A stretch of 31,882 nt of DNA from CAWUIO01 sp963922455 (GCA_963922455.1 CAWUIO010000077.1:1-31882), one strand, 5' to 3'. Shown: positions 8,740 to 16,874, numbered from the stretch's first letter. A program made the numbers and translations. The notes: a model not told the origin generated them from the sequence alone.

Positions 8740-9240
8740 ATGTCCTTACTTGCTATTACATACTTGAGCTCGCCCCTGGGAGTCCTGGAAATCCAAGGAG
8801 ATGAGCGAGGCATCACGTCCATTCTCTACGAAAATCATATAGTTTCGCGCTACGAAGCCACTCCCGAAACCGAGCTACCCGACTTTCTGCTCGAGGCCCG
8901 AAAACAATTACAAGCGTATTTTGAAGGCAAGCGAAGAGAATTTGACCTACCCTTTTCCCTATCAGGTACCCCCTTCCAAAAAGAAGTTTGGCAAGCTTTG
9001 CTCCAGATCCCTTATGGCAAAACAGAAAGCTATATGCGGGTTGCCCAATGGCTGGGCGACGAAAAAGTGATCCGGGCCTCCTCCTCTGCCATTGGGAAAA
9101 ACCCGGTTTCTATTGTGATCCCGTGCCACCGGGTGCTAGGTAGCCGAGGTGATTTGACGGGATATGGGGGAGAACTCTGGCGCAAAGCTTGGCTCTTGGA
9201 GCACGAGTCACCGTTTAAACAAGGTAAGCTGTTTGAGTAG
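8740..9240 (+). CDS. ogt: Methylated-DNA--protein-cysteine S-methyltransferase
   Basis: The 166-residue protein repairs O6-alkylguanine in DNA by moving the alkyl group irreversibly to its own cysteine. The active-site motif IPCHRVLGSRGDLTGYGG gives Cys129, within the invariant PCHR. The helix-turn-helix region is present (FQKEVWQALLQIPYGKT, then YMRVAQWLG), and the N-terminal RNase H-like part is complete, so this is a stand-alone Ogt-type protein without an Ada regulatory domain. It starts three bases after the secreted hypothetical protein. The intergenic palindromes of the next gene begin about 50 bases downstream. Confidence 0.95.
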   Translation: MSLLAITYLSSPLGVLEIQGDERGITSILYENHIVSRYEATPETELPDFLLEARKQLQAYFEGKRREFDLPFSLSGTPFQKEVWQALLQIPYGKTESYMRVAQWLGDEKVIRASSSAIGKNPVSIVIPCHRVLGSRGDLTGYGGELWRKAWLLEHESPFKQGKLFE

Positions 9241-9289
9241 CTTAGGGGGAAGCTCTTTCCTTATAAATTGCTCTTGGTTACATAAAAAC

Positions 9290-9323
9290 ATAACAATTGG
9301 TGAATATACTCACTAATAGTTAT
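9290..9323. promoter_or_regulatory. Imperfect palindrome, first of two tandem operator-like sites
   Basis: The arms ATAACAATTGGTGA and TCACTAATAGTTAT (12 of 14 positions complementary) flank the spacer ATATAC. It shares the left half, the spacer and most of the right half with the perfect palindrome at 9319-9358 and overlaps it by five bases. The centres are 32 bp apart, close to three helical turns. It probably serves as a binding site or RNA hairpin controlling the ATPase gene at 9382. Confidence 0.6.
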
Positions 9324-9358
9324 AACAATTGGTGAATATACTCACCAATTGTTATAAC
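9319..9358. promoter_or_regulatory. Perfect 17-bp palindrome upstream of DUF4143 ATPase
   Basis: GTTATAACAATTGGTGA (9319-9335) and its exact reverse complement (9342-9358) flank the spacer ATATAC. It ends 23 bases before the ATG of the ATPase. The absence of a T tract argues against a terminator. The likely roles are an operator, an RNA hairpin in the 5' leader, or a recognition site for the encoded protein. Confidence 0.75.
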
Positions 9359-9381
9359 TTAGGGTAAATAAAGAGATCAAT

Positions 9382-10500
9382 ATGTTTGTAAGGACACTTA
9401 GCGAAACGGTTAGAGAGAAGATAGGCAGGGGGAAAGCTATTATGGTGATTGGGCCACGACAAGTGGGGAAGACTACACTAATAAAGCAAGAGTTGGAAGG
9501 AACAGATTACCAGTTTTTTGATGGAGATGACCCTACCGTAAGAAGTCTTCTCAAAGAACCCAATACGGAACAAATTAGGAGCCTAATCGGCAAAAAGAAA
9601 GTAGTATTTATAGATGAAGCGCAGCGCATTGAGGGGATAGGAATAACCTTAAAAATAATCACAGATCAGTTTAAAGAGGTTCAATTATGGATCAGTGGCT
9701 CCTCTTCTTTTACGCTTTCCCATGCATTAAATGAACCCTTAACGGGCCGTAAATGGAAATATGAACTATATCCCATAAGTTGGGAGGAATTTGAAAACCA
9801 CGTTGGTTTTATTAAGGCAGAACAGCAATTGGAAAGCCGATTAATCTATGGGTTTTACCCGGATGTACTTAATAATCCTGGAGATGAACAAGAGATTCTG
9901 AAAAATTTGGTAGACAGTTATTTGTATCGGGATATTTTATCTTATGCCGAAATAAGAAAGCCTGAGGTACTGGATACATTGGTACAAGCCTTGGCCTATC
10001 AAATAGGCAGTGAAGTAAATTACAATGAACTATCTCAGTTGCTAGGAGTAGATAAAAATACGGTAAACCGTTATATCGATATATTGGAAAAAGGTTACGT
10101 AATTTTCAAATTAGGAAGCTTTAGTCGCAATCTCCGAAATGAAATTAAGATCAATAAAAAGATTTACTTTTATGACAATGGGATAAGGAATACCATCATC
10201 GGTAATTTCAACCCTTTAGCTTTACGACAAGATATAGGTGGCTTATGGGAAAACTTTTTAATATCAGAGCGTATCAAACAAAATCAGTACAAAAAGCGTC
10301 TTGCCCGCTCGTATTTTTGGAGGACTCGTCAGCAACAAGAAGTGGACTATGTGGAGGAGGTGAGCGGAGAAATTCACGGGTATGAATTTAAGTGGAGTCC
10401 CAAAAAAAACGGAAAACTCCCTAAAAGCTTTGTGGAGAAATATAAGGCCAGCCAGCAGTTTATACACCGGGATAATTTTCGGGGGTTTGTGCGGTTATAG
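9382..10500 (+). CDS. AAA+ ATPase with C-terminal DUF4143 domain
   Basis: The 372-residue protein has Walker A GPRQVGKTT at 24-32 (Lys30) and Walker B VVFIDEA at 74-80 (Asp78, Glu79). A sensor-like SGSSSF and the family-typical YELYPISWEEF segment follow. Residues about 195-240 look like a winged helix (YNELSQLLGVDKNTVNRYIDILEK). The C-terminal DUF4143 region keeps a PD-(D/E)xK-like nuclease triad: Asp322 in EVDYV, then Glu335 and Lys337 in EFKW. Proteins of this architecture are abundant in bacteria, often strain-specific, and their function is not settled. By eye the gene is more AT-rich than its neighbours, which suggests horizontal acquisition. Two palindromes precede it. Confidence 0.9.
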   Translation: MFVRTLSETVREKIGRGKAIMVIGPRQVGKTTLIKQELEGTDYQFFDGDDPTVRSLLKEPNTEQIRSLIGKKKVVFIDEAQRIEGIGITLKIITDQFKEVQLWISGSSSFTLSHALNEPLTGRKWKYELYPISWEEFENHVGFIKAEQQLESRLIYGFYPDVLNNPGDEQEILKNLVDSYLYRDILSYAEIRKPEVLDTLVQALAYQIGSEVNYNELSQLLGVDKNTVNRYIDILEKGYVIFKLGSFSRNLRNEIKINKKIYFYDNGIRNTIIGNFNPLALRQDIGGLWENFLISERIKQNQYKKRLARSYFWRTRQQQEVDYVEEVSGEIHGYEFKWSPKKNGKLPKSFVEKYKASQQFIHRDNFRGFVRL

Positions 10501-10604
10501 GGAAATCAAAACTATGGACTGGCAAATAAAAACTTGCCTAATACGAGTACAAACCTCTCCTCTCTGAAGTCCCGGTTCTCAGTTCCCGTCTCCCGGCTCT
10601 CAAG

Positions 10605-10736
10605 ATGGCTTAGGGATAGAGCGGCTTGTCTGAGCTCGCCGCTGGTTTGCGCGGGGGCCAGCGAGTAGCGATAGCCCGGCCCGCGCTGGCACATACGGGT
10701 ATGGAGAGAAGATCTTTTCTAGCGCGGGCAAGCCCC
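10605..10736 (-). repeat. Dispersed GC-rich structured repeat, copy 3 (core type B)
   Basis: On the minus strand it starts GGGGCTTGCCCGCGCT (10736-10721) and pairs with AGCGCGGGC (10687-10679) across a 33-nt loop. Compared with copy 2, a C-G pair has become T-A on both arms. The core holds a perfect stem CGCTGG/CCAGCG and ends TCTATCCCTAAGCC. It follows the recQ stop by 17 bp in recQ's orientation. Just beyond it, 10566-10604 holds pyrimidine-rich degenerate tandem units (TCCCGGTTCTCAG, TTCCCGTCTCC, CGGCTCTCAAG). Confidence 0.85.
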
Positions 10737-10753
10737 ATGCGTTTTCTTATGAT

Positions 10754-12658
10754 TTACGTCTTCCACTCCAAACGCCCATCGTTTTTTTGGATTAATTGAC
10801 CACGTTCTCGCAATTCGCGAATGGCAAGGAGGGCGTCTTTTTCGGGGATGTGCTCCAAGCGAGAAATAAGCAAGGAAATCGCCAGGGGCCCGGATTGCAG
10901 CGCCTTTTGGATTTCTTGAGCAATCAGCTTATGAGCCGTTTGGCCTACTTTCTTCTGCTTTTGCCGGCAAATATCGCAGATACCGCACACCTGGGGGCTT
11001 CTTTCCCCGAAGTATTCCAGAAGCACCTGGTTGCGGCAAGTCCGGTCGTTTTGGGCAAAGCGGACTACGGCATCTACCTTGTCTTTGTCCCTTTTTTTGC
11101 GGCTAGCCAGTTCTTTGGGGTCCAGGGGCAGTTTTTGGGCATCCTGACGGGGAGTGAGGAAGGTGAGCTGGGGTTTACTCTTTTGTTTTTCGTAAATGAG
11201 GGCTTCCATTTGGTGGAGGCGTTGCAATTGTTGCTCTACTTCGTGGGTGTTTTTTTTGAGGTAGCGGGCTAAAGTCGTTTCAGATACGGAGAAAAACTGG
11301 CTTTGCATTTCCCCTCCTTTGAGCCGGGAAAGCAGGGTGAGGATAGGTTCTGCCCCCGGATGTTTTAACTGAAACTCGTACAAGGCCCGAAAATCCAAAC
11401 GAAATTGCACTTGGGAGGGATAGTAAAAGGCCTCATTGAGCTGGATGAGCCCGGCTTCTTCCAAGGTTTTGAGGGCGTAGTAGACTTGGGAACCTTTAAA
11501 CTGGAAGGTGTCTTTAAATTGCAGTAAGTCAAAATCAAAGCTGAGCATCTCGCCCGAGTTGATGGCCAAATTATAATGATTGGCCAAAGCTTGGTAGATC
11601 TTTTGTAGGTAATCCAGGGGAGGGTATTGCTGCTCAATCCCCTTTTGCAAAAAGGCGATGTCCCCAGCATCATACAGAAGTACGGCATAGGATCTTTGAC
11701 CATCCCGCCCGGCCCGGCCCGCTTCCTGGTAGTAGGCTTCCAAGCTTTCGGGCAAATCCATATGGATGACGGTGCGTACATTGGGTTTGTCAATCCCCAT
11801 TCCGAAGGCATTGGTAGCGACCATCACCCGGATTTTATCCTGAATCCACTGTTCTTGTTTTTGGCTTCTTTGCGCATTGTTGAGCCCCCCGTGATAATAG
11901 TCGGCCGTGATCCCGGCCCGGCGAAGCATGTGGGCGATTTCCTGGGTTTTTTTACGGTTGCGCACATAAACGATCGAGCTACCCGGAATTTTATGGAGGA
12001 TTTGGCTAAGCTTTCGGTCTTTATGCGCCTCCTCCAGGCAAGCGTAGGAAAGATTTTCCCGAGCAAAACTTTTTTGAAAAGAGGCCGCGTTATCCCCAAA
12101 ATGTAGCTGTTTTTTAATATCCTCTTGCACCTCGGGGGTGGCCGAGGCCGTTAGGGCAATGAGGTTTATCTCCGGGATCAATTCCCGAAACCGGGCAATC
12201 TCCCGGTAGGCCGGCCGGAAGTTATGGCCCCATTCAGAAATACAATGCGCCTCATCGATAGCCAAAAGTTTGATTTGCATTTGCCGGGCCCGCTGTCGAA
12301 AATTTTCTGTTTTTAAGCGCTCGGGGGAGACGTACAAAAACTTTAACTTTTGATCGATACTCTCATTGAGCAGGGTATCCATCCAGCGCCGGTCCATGCC
12401 CGAATATAAGGCAGCCGCCCGTACGCCCCGCTTTTCCAGATTCTCAACTTGGTCTTTCATGAGGGCAATTAAGGGGGATACTACCAAGCACATCCCCTCC
12501 TGGGCCAGGGCCGGTACTTGAAAACAGATCGATTTTCCGCCCCCGGTAGGCAGCAAAGCCAAGGTATCTCGTCCCGCCAGCACCGATTGAATGATTTCCT
12601 CCTGTAATGGACGAAATTGCTCAAAACCCCAATATTTCTTTAAAATATCATGCAGCAT
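10754..12658 (-). CDS. recQ: ATP-dependent DNA helicase RecQ, short form
   Basis: This 634-residue superfamily 2 helicase unwinds DNA 3'-to-5' in recombination and repair. Walker A is LPTGGGKS with Lys42, the DEAH box is at 135-138, and the RecQ aromatic-rich loop SEWGHNFRPAY follows it. Motif VI reads YYQEAGRAGRDGQ. The RecQ-Ct zinc-binding site is present as C-x16-C-x2-C-x2-C (CRNQ to CDIC), followed by a short winged-helix-like tail. No HRDC domain is visible, so this matches the shorter RecQ paralogue common in Bacteroidota. It is divergent from the LysM gene, and a repeat copy lies immediately downstream. Confidence 0.95.
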   Translation of the reverse strand: MLHDILKKYWGFEQFRPLQEEIIQSVLAGRDTLALLPTGGGKSICFQVPALAQEGMCLVVSPLIALMKDQVENLEKRGVRAAALYSGMDRRWMDTLLNESIDQKLKFLYVSPERLKTENFRQRARQMQIKLLAIDEAHCISEWGHNFRPAYREIARFRELIPEINLIALTASATPEVQEDIKKQLHFGDNAASFQKSFARENLSYACLEEAHKDRKLSQILHKIPGSSIVYVRNRKKTQEIAHMLRRAGITADYYHGGLNNAQRSQKQEQWIQDKIRVMVATNAFGMGIDKPNVRTVIHMDLPESLEAYYQEAGRAGRDGQRSYAVLLYDAGDIAFLQKGIEQQYPPLDYLQKIYQALANHYNLAINSGEMLSFDFDLLQFKDTFQFKGSQVYYALKTLEEAGLIQLNEAFYYPSQVQFRLDFRALYEFQLKHPGAEPILTLLSRLKGGEMQSQFFSVSETTLARYLKKNTHEVEQQLQRLHQMEALIYEKQKSKPQLTFLTPRQDAQKLPLDPKELASRKKRDKDKVDAVVRFAQNDRTCRNQVLLEYFGERSPQVCGICDICRQKQKKVGQTAHKLIAQEIQKALQSGPLAISLLISRLEHIPEKDALLAIRELRERGQLIQKNDGRLEWKT

Positions 12659-12811
12659 AGCTTAAGAATGGGCGAGGTTTAGTATTTAAATAACTTTTTA
12701 TGGCAAATTTTGACCTATTGACTGCCAAATAGGCATAAATCCCGAAATTTATATTATTTTGCATGAATATTATCACCAATTGCCAGGCCAAATACAATAC
12801 AGCCCAGGAAT

Positions 12812-15103
12812 ATGAGCAATATGTACATTGTACAGAAAGGGGATACCCTTCCCCTCATTGCCGATCGATTTCAAATAAGCCCCGAGACCCTAGTCCGACT
12901 AAACAATTTGTCGGAGCTTGACCTTAGACCCGGCCAGATTCTTCGTATCCAGGATAAACCCACTACCCGCAAACACGTAGTCCGGCCTGGGGAATCTTTA
13001 TATGTAATTGCCAAATCCTACGGCCTAACCGTAGAACAATTAAAACAGCTCAATCGTCCGGTATCTTCCAATCTTCGTACGGGCCAAGAACTTATCATCT
13101 CCACCAATGACGAGGAAAACCCCTTTAAAAAACCAGCCCTTCATACCGTTCGGGCCGGAGATACTCCGCTTTTACTGGCCAAAGAGTATGAAGTGGATGT
13201 GCGAGGGCTCATTGTTCAAAATGAACTGGATTCGAACCGGCTCTCCCCAGGAATGCGTATAAAAATACCCCAGGAAGAGTTGGAAGATTATCCAGAAAAC
13301 ATCCTCTACGATTATTGTCATTACAGCGAAGAGGAAGAAACTCTCCTGAGCTTGTCAAAGGATTATCAAGTACCCCTCTCGGGCCTGCAAAAGAAAAACC
13401 CACTCGGCACGGGGACTTTAAAACCCCATACCCCCGTCCAAATTTACTGTGAAGCAGAAGAGGAAGACTTAAGCGACTTGTCTGGGGATATCGTGCATAC
13501 CGTAAAAGAAGGGGAAAATCTATATTCCATTGCCCGCGTCTACGGCATAAGTCTCAATCGAATCCGTCATATCAATAAACTCCCTAGCGACACAATTGAG
13601 CTGGGGCAAAGCCTGCTCATACAAAAACCTAAACCCGAAGCGGAAGAAAAAGAAGACCATAGGCCATCAGAAAAACCTACTCCGGAGACCTTAGAGCCTA
13701 AAGAACAAACAAGCGAAGCAATAGAAAACATACCAGAATCCTTTCCATCTCCTTTGTATGAACTAGCCGATAGCTTTCGCGACAAGCCCCTTCAAATCAA
13801 GAGCTATATAGAGGCCCGAAAAGTATTTCGTCTGGATGCCCGACCGGAGCCCGATCTGATGCAACATCTTCTCAAAGGGCCGCTGGGCCGTAATCACGTG
13901 AATAGGCCCGATGATTTGGCCCGGGTACAAAAGCGTTTAGTCCAACTAAAATTGCTGGGGCTCAATCATAAGGAGTCACCCGATGAGATCAAATCTCAGC
14001 ACGGAGGCACAGCGATTACTTCCAACCTCATTCCACGCACGATTGAGGCCATTGAAAAGTTTCAAGAAAAGTTTGAAGTACAGTTTTGGATTTCTCACTC
14101 CAACCGGGTAAACATGATGCAGACCAATAGCTTCACTCCCGGAGTTATAGTGCCCGGAGATATCACCCACAAACTTTTAATGGAGTATACCGATTATACC
14201 TTGGTATTTCCGCATCCCCAAAATCATCGGCCGCACAGTATTCAATTTCACAATTTTCCCCATACCGTAGATACGTGCTATTATCGAGGGGTAATCTACC
14301 CCGGCAATGCCCAGCCTGAAATACCCTTGAGTGTTTTTCAGCGACTGGGGCTTTCCGAAAAGTTGGCCCAAGCGATGCGTTATATATCCCAACAAAGACA
14401 ATCCTTTGATTACTTAGCCAGCCACGATCCGCACTTTTTTTCCTTTGGTTTTGTCCCCTTTCGGGGTAATCAAGGAGCTTTGTCCTACTTAATGGCCAAT
14501 ATCAAACACAAAGCGCCCCAAATTTTCCAAAACTTCTTTGAGCGGTTTGGAATCGATGTTTCCTACTCCTTCCATGAAGATCACGTACGCGATACTTCCA
14601 TGAGTGTGGTAAATGCCTACGACAAAGGAGGGAAGTTTGTGGTTCACGGGGCCGAAGCTGAAAGGGTCCTTAGGGCCGACCCTCAATTGTATGGTCCCTT
14701 TATACGTTCTGGACATTACTTGCCCATCATTACTTTACAAATTGATGCCGCAATAAAATACTACGTACAAGCGGCTTTAAATATGCATTTGCATATCATT
14801 GTAGGGGTGATGAATCTCCCCCGAATTCCGATTACCGACCTCCTAGCTTCCCCCATGGGCTATGCGCTGTTGATTGATATGTACATGGATTATCGACAAG
14901 GGCGAACTCGGGAAATTCTCCGGGAAGCTATAGAAAAAGTAGCTATCAAAGAGCACTTGTATTCTGAAGAAGATTTGATGGAGATCGACGAACGTAAAAT
15001 CATTCTGCAAATCATTGCCGATGCCCGGATGCGGGGCGATGAACGGGTGTCCCAAAAAGCTACTTCCTTACTGTACAGTGGCCTAACTTGGAAGAAAAAC
15101 TAA
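12812..15103 (+). CDS. Five-LysM protein without signal peptide, possible peptidoglycan-targeting enzyme
   Basis: The 763-residue protein starts MSNMYIVQKGDT, directly in the first LysM, with no room for a Sec signal. LysM units lie at about 4-47, 54-97, 109-152, 166-212 (degenerate) and 227-271. A charged Glu/Lys/Pro linker runs to about 315. Residues about 345-425 resemble a peptidoglycan-binding-like helical domain (RPDDLARVQKRL, then IEAIEKFQEKF). The rest contains FFSFGFVPFRGNQGALSYL, faintly like lysozyme/chitosanase-superfamily proteins, and SFHEDHVRD; this similarity is weak. Peptidoglycan-binding repeats without a signal peptide suggest export by another route, for example as a component or cargo of a contractile injection system, or an intracellular role. 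No injection-system genes are in the window. Confidence 0.8.
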   Translation: MSNMYIVQKGDTLPLIADRFQISPETLVRLNNLSELDLRPGQILRIQDKPTTRKHVVRPGESLYVIAKSYGLTVEQLKQLNRPVSSNLRTGQELIISTNDEENPFKKPALHTVRAGDTPLLLAKEYEVDVRGLIVQNELDSNRLSPGMRIKIPQEELEDYPENILYDYCHYSEEEETLLSLSKDYQVPLSGLQKKNPLGTGTLKPHTPVQIYCEAEEEDLSDLSGDIVHTVKEGENLYSIARVYGISLNRIRHINKLPSDTIELGQSLLIQKPKPEAEEKEDHRPSEKPTPETLEPKEQTSEAIENIPESFPSPLYELADSFRDKPLQIKSYIEARKVFRLDARPEPDLMQHLLKGPLGRNHVNRPDDLARVQKRLVQLKLLGLNHKESPDEIKSQHGGTAITSNLIPRTIEAIEKFQEKFEVQFWISHSNRVNMMQTNSFTPGVIVPGDITHKLLMEYTDYTLVFPHPQNHRPHSIQFHNFPHTVDTCYYRGVIYPGNAQPEIPLSVFQRLGLSEKLAQAMRYISQQRQSFDYLASHDPHFFSFGFVPFRGNQGALSYLMANIKHKAPQIFQNFFERFGIDVSYSFHEDHVRDTSMSVVNAYDKGGKFVVHGAEAERVLRADPQLYGPFIRSGHYLPIITLQIDAAIKYYVQAALNMHLHIIVGVMNLPRIPITDLLASPMGYALLIDMYMDYRQGRTREILREAIEKVAIKEHLYSEEDLMEIDERKIILQIIADARMRGDERVSQKATSLLYSGLTWKKN

Positions 15104-15287
15104 GAAACTGTTCGTGTTTAGTTTTTGTCGGCAAAAAGGGTCGTATACCATGGGAATACGGGGTTCTGATGAAATCAACAAGGAGCGCATAGCAGCGCTA
15201 TGGGCGATGAATTTGATGAAATCAGGTTCCCGTTTTCCATTTTGAAATGACTCTTTGCAGCCCGAACAATTAAATTTAAACAGTTTC
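15104..15287. repeat. MITE-like inverted-repeat element, complete copy
   Basis: The left end GAAACTGTTCGTGTTTAGTT and the reverse complement of the right end, GAAACTGTTTAAATTTAATT, are imperfect terminal inverted repeats. TAA lies directly outside both ends (15101-15103 and 15288-15290), which could be a 3-bp target duplication. Inside are two copies of TGATGAAATCA and the hairpin CATAGC-AGC-GCTATG. It has no coding capacity. The left TAA is also the stop codon of the LysM gene. A second partial copy begins at 31830. Confidence 0.75.
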
Positions 15288-15299
15288 TAAGCCATTACA

Positions 15300-15791
15300 T
15301 CACTCAAAGAGCTGTACGTGGGCATCTTGCATGATTTTTAGCGTTTCCTGTATTTGCTCGAAGCGCTCTTGCATTTTCTCGTACCATACCAAAACGTGTT
15401 GGTGTTCTTCTAATAGCTCTTCATTGCTCAGTTGTTTTCGGGCGTGTCGGTCTAAAAATTGATCTTGGTACGCACGCATGCGGCTGGGGCCCGCTTGGAC
15501 TTTCTTTTTTTCTTGATCGAGAAGCTCGCCAAATTGGAGCAAAGAAAGCTGATGTTCCTGATGGATAGGGTTGAGGGGTTTCTCTAAAGTGTCCAATTCC
15601 AGGGTCCAGGCCTGATTTTGAGCCCTTATGGAGTCTAAAGTGAACGCTATTTTCTCGAAGGAAGAAATGATTTCCTGACTTTCGAGTCGAAGTTCTTGGT
15701 TGAGTTTACCCTGGCTTTCGTCTAGGCGTGCGCACGTACATACGTATAAACATAGGCTTATCCCAGCCAAGTGGGAGAGAACTAGTCTCAT
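15300..15791 (-). CDS. Coiled-coil lipoprotein of unknown function
   Basis: The 163-residue product is read from ATG 15791-15789 (MRLVLSHLAGISLCLYVCTC), which gives a normal signal peptide and a possible lipid-attachment Cys. An in-frame TTG at 15866 would add 25 polar residues ahead of it and is unlikely. The mature protein is almost entirely charged and helical (Glu, Gln, Lys and Leu rich), with heptad-like stretches at QELRLESQEIISSFEKI and YEKMQERFEQIQETLKI. It is probably a periplasm-facing helical bundle anchored to a membrane. Small lipoproteins of this kind occur widely in Bacteroidota without assigned function. Confidence 0.7.
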   Translation of the reverse strand: MRLVLSHLAGISLCLYVCTCARLDESQGKLNQELRLESQEIISSFEKIAFTLDSIRAQNQAWTLELDTLEKPLNPIHQEHQLSLLQFGELLDQEKKKVQAGPSRMRAYQDQFLDRHARKQLSNEELLEEHQHVLVWYEKMQERFEQIQETLKIMQDAHVQLFE

Positions 15792-15851
15792 AATCAAGGA
15801 TATTTTGGACAGATCATCTGGTTTGGGCACCTTCTTGGCACCGATACGAGA

Positions 15852-15859
15852 CAAATTTA
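15852..15859 (-). promoter_or_regulatory. Candidate -7 box (TAAATTTG) for the coiled-coil lipoprotein
   Basis: The minus-strand sequence TAAATTTG matches TAnnTTTG and lies about 60 bases upstream of the preferred ATG. No good -33 element was found at the expected spacing, so this is tentative. Confidence 0.3.
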
Positions 15860-15866
15860 TAGACAA

Positions 15867-16295
15867 GTTGCCAGAAATTAACTAAGGATCATATCCTTTT
15901 CTTGCGTAGGTAATGCCCAGGCAGAGGCCTTAGAAGAGGAAATTGGGGCTGCCCCCGGCGATAGCAGTTAGTGACTTAAAGTAAGTTTTGGGCCGCCGGG
16001 GTCGGGCTTTCGCTACTCGCTGCCTTTCCCCGCGGGCCTACACGAGCTCAAACAGGCCGCTCTATCCCTCAGCCAAAAAACCAAAACCCAGCCCTGAGGC
16101 CAAACCCTTAAAAATAGAAACCTACCTTAAAATCTTAGGGAGTGAATAGAAGACAAATTATCCCAATTTCCCTTAAATTGACCCAGCAAGCAGGTCAAAC
16201 CGTAACATTTACTTCATTTGGATCAACTATTTGCCTTAAAAAAAGCGTTATAGCCATATAAACCAAGAGATTAATGTACCACTAATCAGATTGCT
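15867..16295. other. 429-bp divergent intergenic region
   Basis: It contains repeat copy 4 (15945-16074) and then about 220 bp of AT-rich DNA before the YceI start. Upstream of the repeat, 15885-15977 is an open frame without a start codon (about 30 codons, ending TAG at 15975). It could be a gene fragment that the repeat has interrupted, but this is weak. No other gene is seen. Confidence 0.5.
15945..16074 (+). repeat. Dispersed GC-rich structured repeat, copy 4 (core type A)
   Basis: It starts GGGGCTGCCCCCGGCG (15945-15960). CCGGCG pairs with CGCCGG (15994-15999) across a 33-nt loop. It continues with TCGGGCTTTCGCTACTCGCTGCC and ends CTCTATCCCTCAGCC. The arms differ from copies 2 and 3 at several positions yet remain complementary. 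It lies in a divergent intergenic region, not just downstream of a gene. Confidence 0.85.
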
Positions 16296-16844
16296 ATGCA
16301 ACAATTTTTATGGGCCTTACTTTTATTGGTGCCTCTTCGGGGCACATACGATGCAAGTGCGCTAAGCGATTGGCGTGTATTACCTGACTCAAAAGTTACC
16401 TTCAAGGTTAAAAATTTTGGGGTGAATGTAAATGGAACCCTAGGTGGCCTGGAAGCAAGCATTCGCTTTTCTCCCGATGACTTAGCCAAGGCGTCTATTG
16501 AGGCAAGTTTGGATGCTACTACCATCAATACGGGCATCGTTTCCCGTGATAAGCACCTGCGTAAAGAAGATTATTTTTACGTCGAAAAATATCCAACCAT
16601 ACGGATGCAGTCCCGCAGCTTTACGCAAAAAAACGGGAATGAATACGAAGGCATTTTTGATTTGACTATCCGCAATGTTACCAAGCAAGTTAGCTTCCCT
16701 TTTCAGTTTGTAAAAGAAGGAATTAAAGCACGTTTCAAGGGTGAGTTTAAGATCAATCGCCGGGAATTTGAAATAGGAGGGGGGAGCCTGGTCTTGGGCA
16801 ATCAAGTAACGATCCAGTTAGATGTGCTCTGTCAACCCATATAA
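16296..16844 (+). CDS. YceI-family periplasmic protein
   Basis: This 182-residue protein has a signal peptide at about 1-21. The lipocalin-like YceI beta-barrel follows: WRVLPDSKVTFKVKNFG at the start, GLEASIRFSPDDL, SIEASLDATTINTG, then the hallmark RDKHLRKEDYFYVEKYPTI and a C-terminal NRREFEIGGGS. YceI proteins bind polyisoprenoid-type lipids in a hydrophobic pocket, and many are periplasmic; the ligand here is unknown. The Vms1-like gene starts 30 bases after its stop in the same direction, so both may share a transcript ending at the terminator 17596-17618. Confidence 0.92.
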   Translation: MQQFLWALLLLVPLRGTYDASALSDWRVLPDSKVTFKVKNFGVNVNGTLGGLEASIRFSPDDLAKASIEASLDATTINTGIVSRDKHLRKEDYFYVEKYPTIRMQSRSFTQKNGNEYEGIFDLTIRNVTKQVSFPFQFVKEGIKARFKGEFKINRREFEIGGGSLVLGNQVTIQLDVLCQPI

Positions 16845-16874
16845 GCCTCCTAATACTAGGATCATTTTAGGGAT

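Noticed and set aside
9382..9389. TATGTTTG at the ATPase start as a promoter box
   Set aside because: It contains the start codon of the gene itself, so transcripts from it would lack that AUG; the match is likely chance.
12764..12812. ATG at 12764 as an upstream gene or start
   Set aside because: Its frame differs from the LysM gene, ends after a few dozen codons inside it, and has no recognisable features; it more likely lies in the 5' leader.
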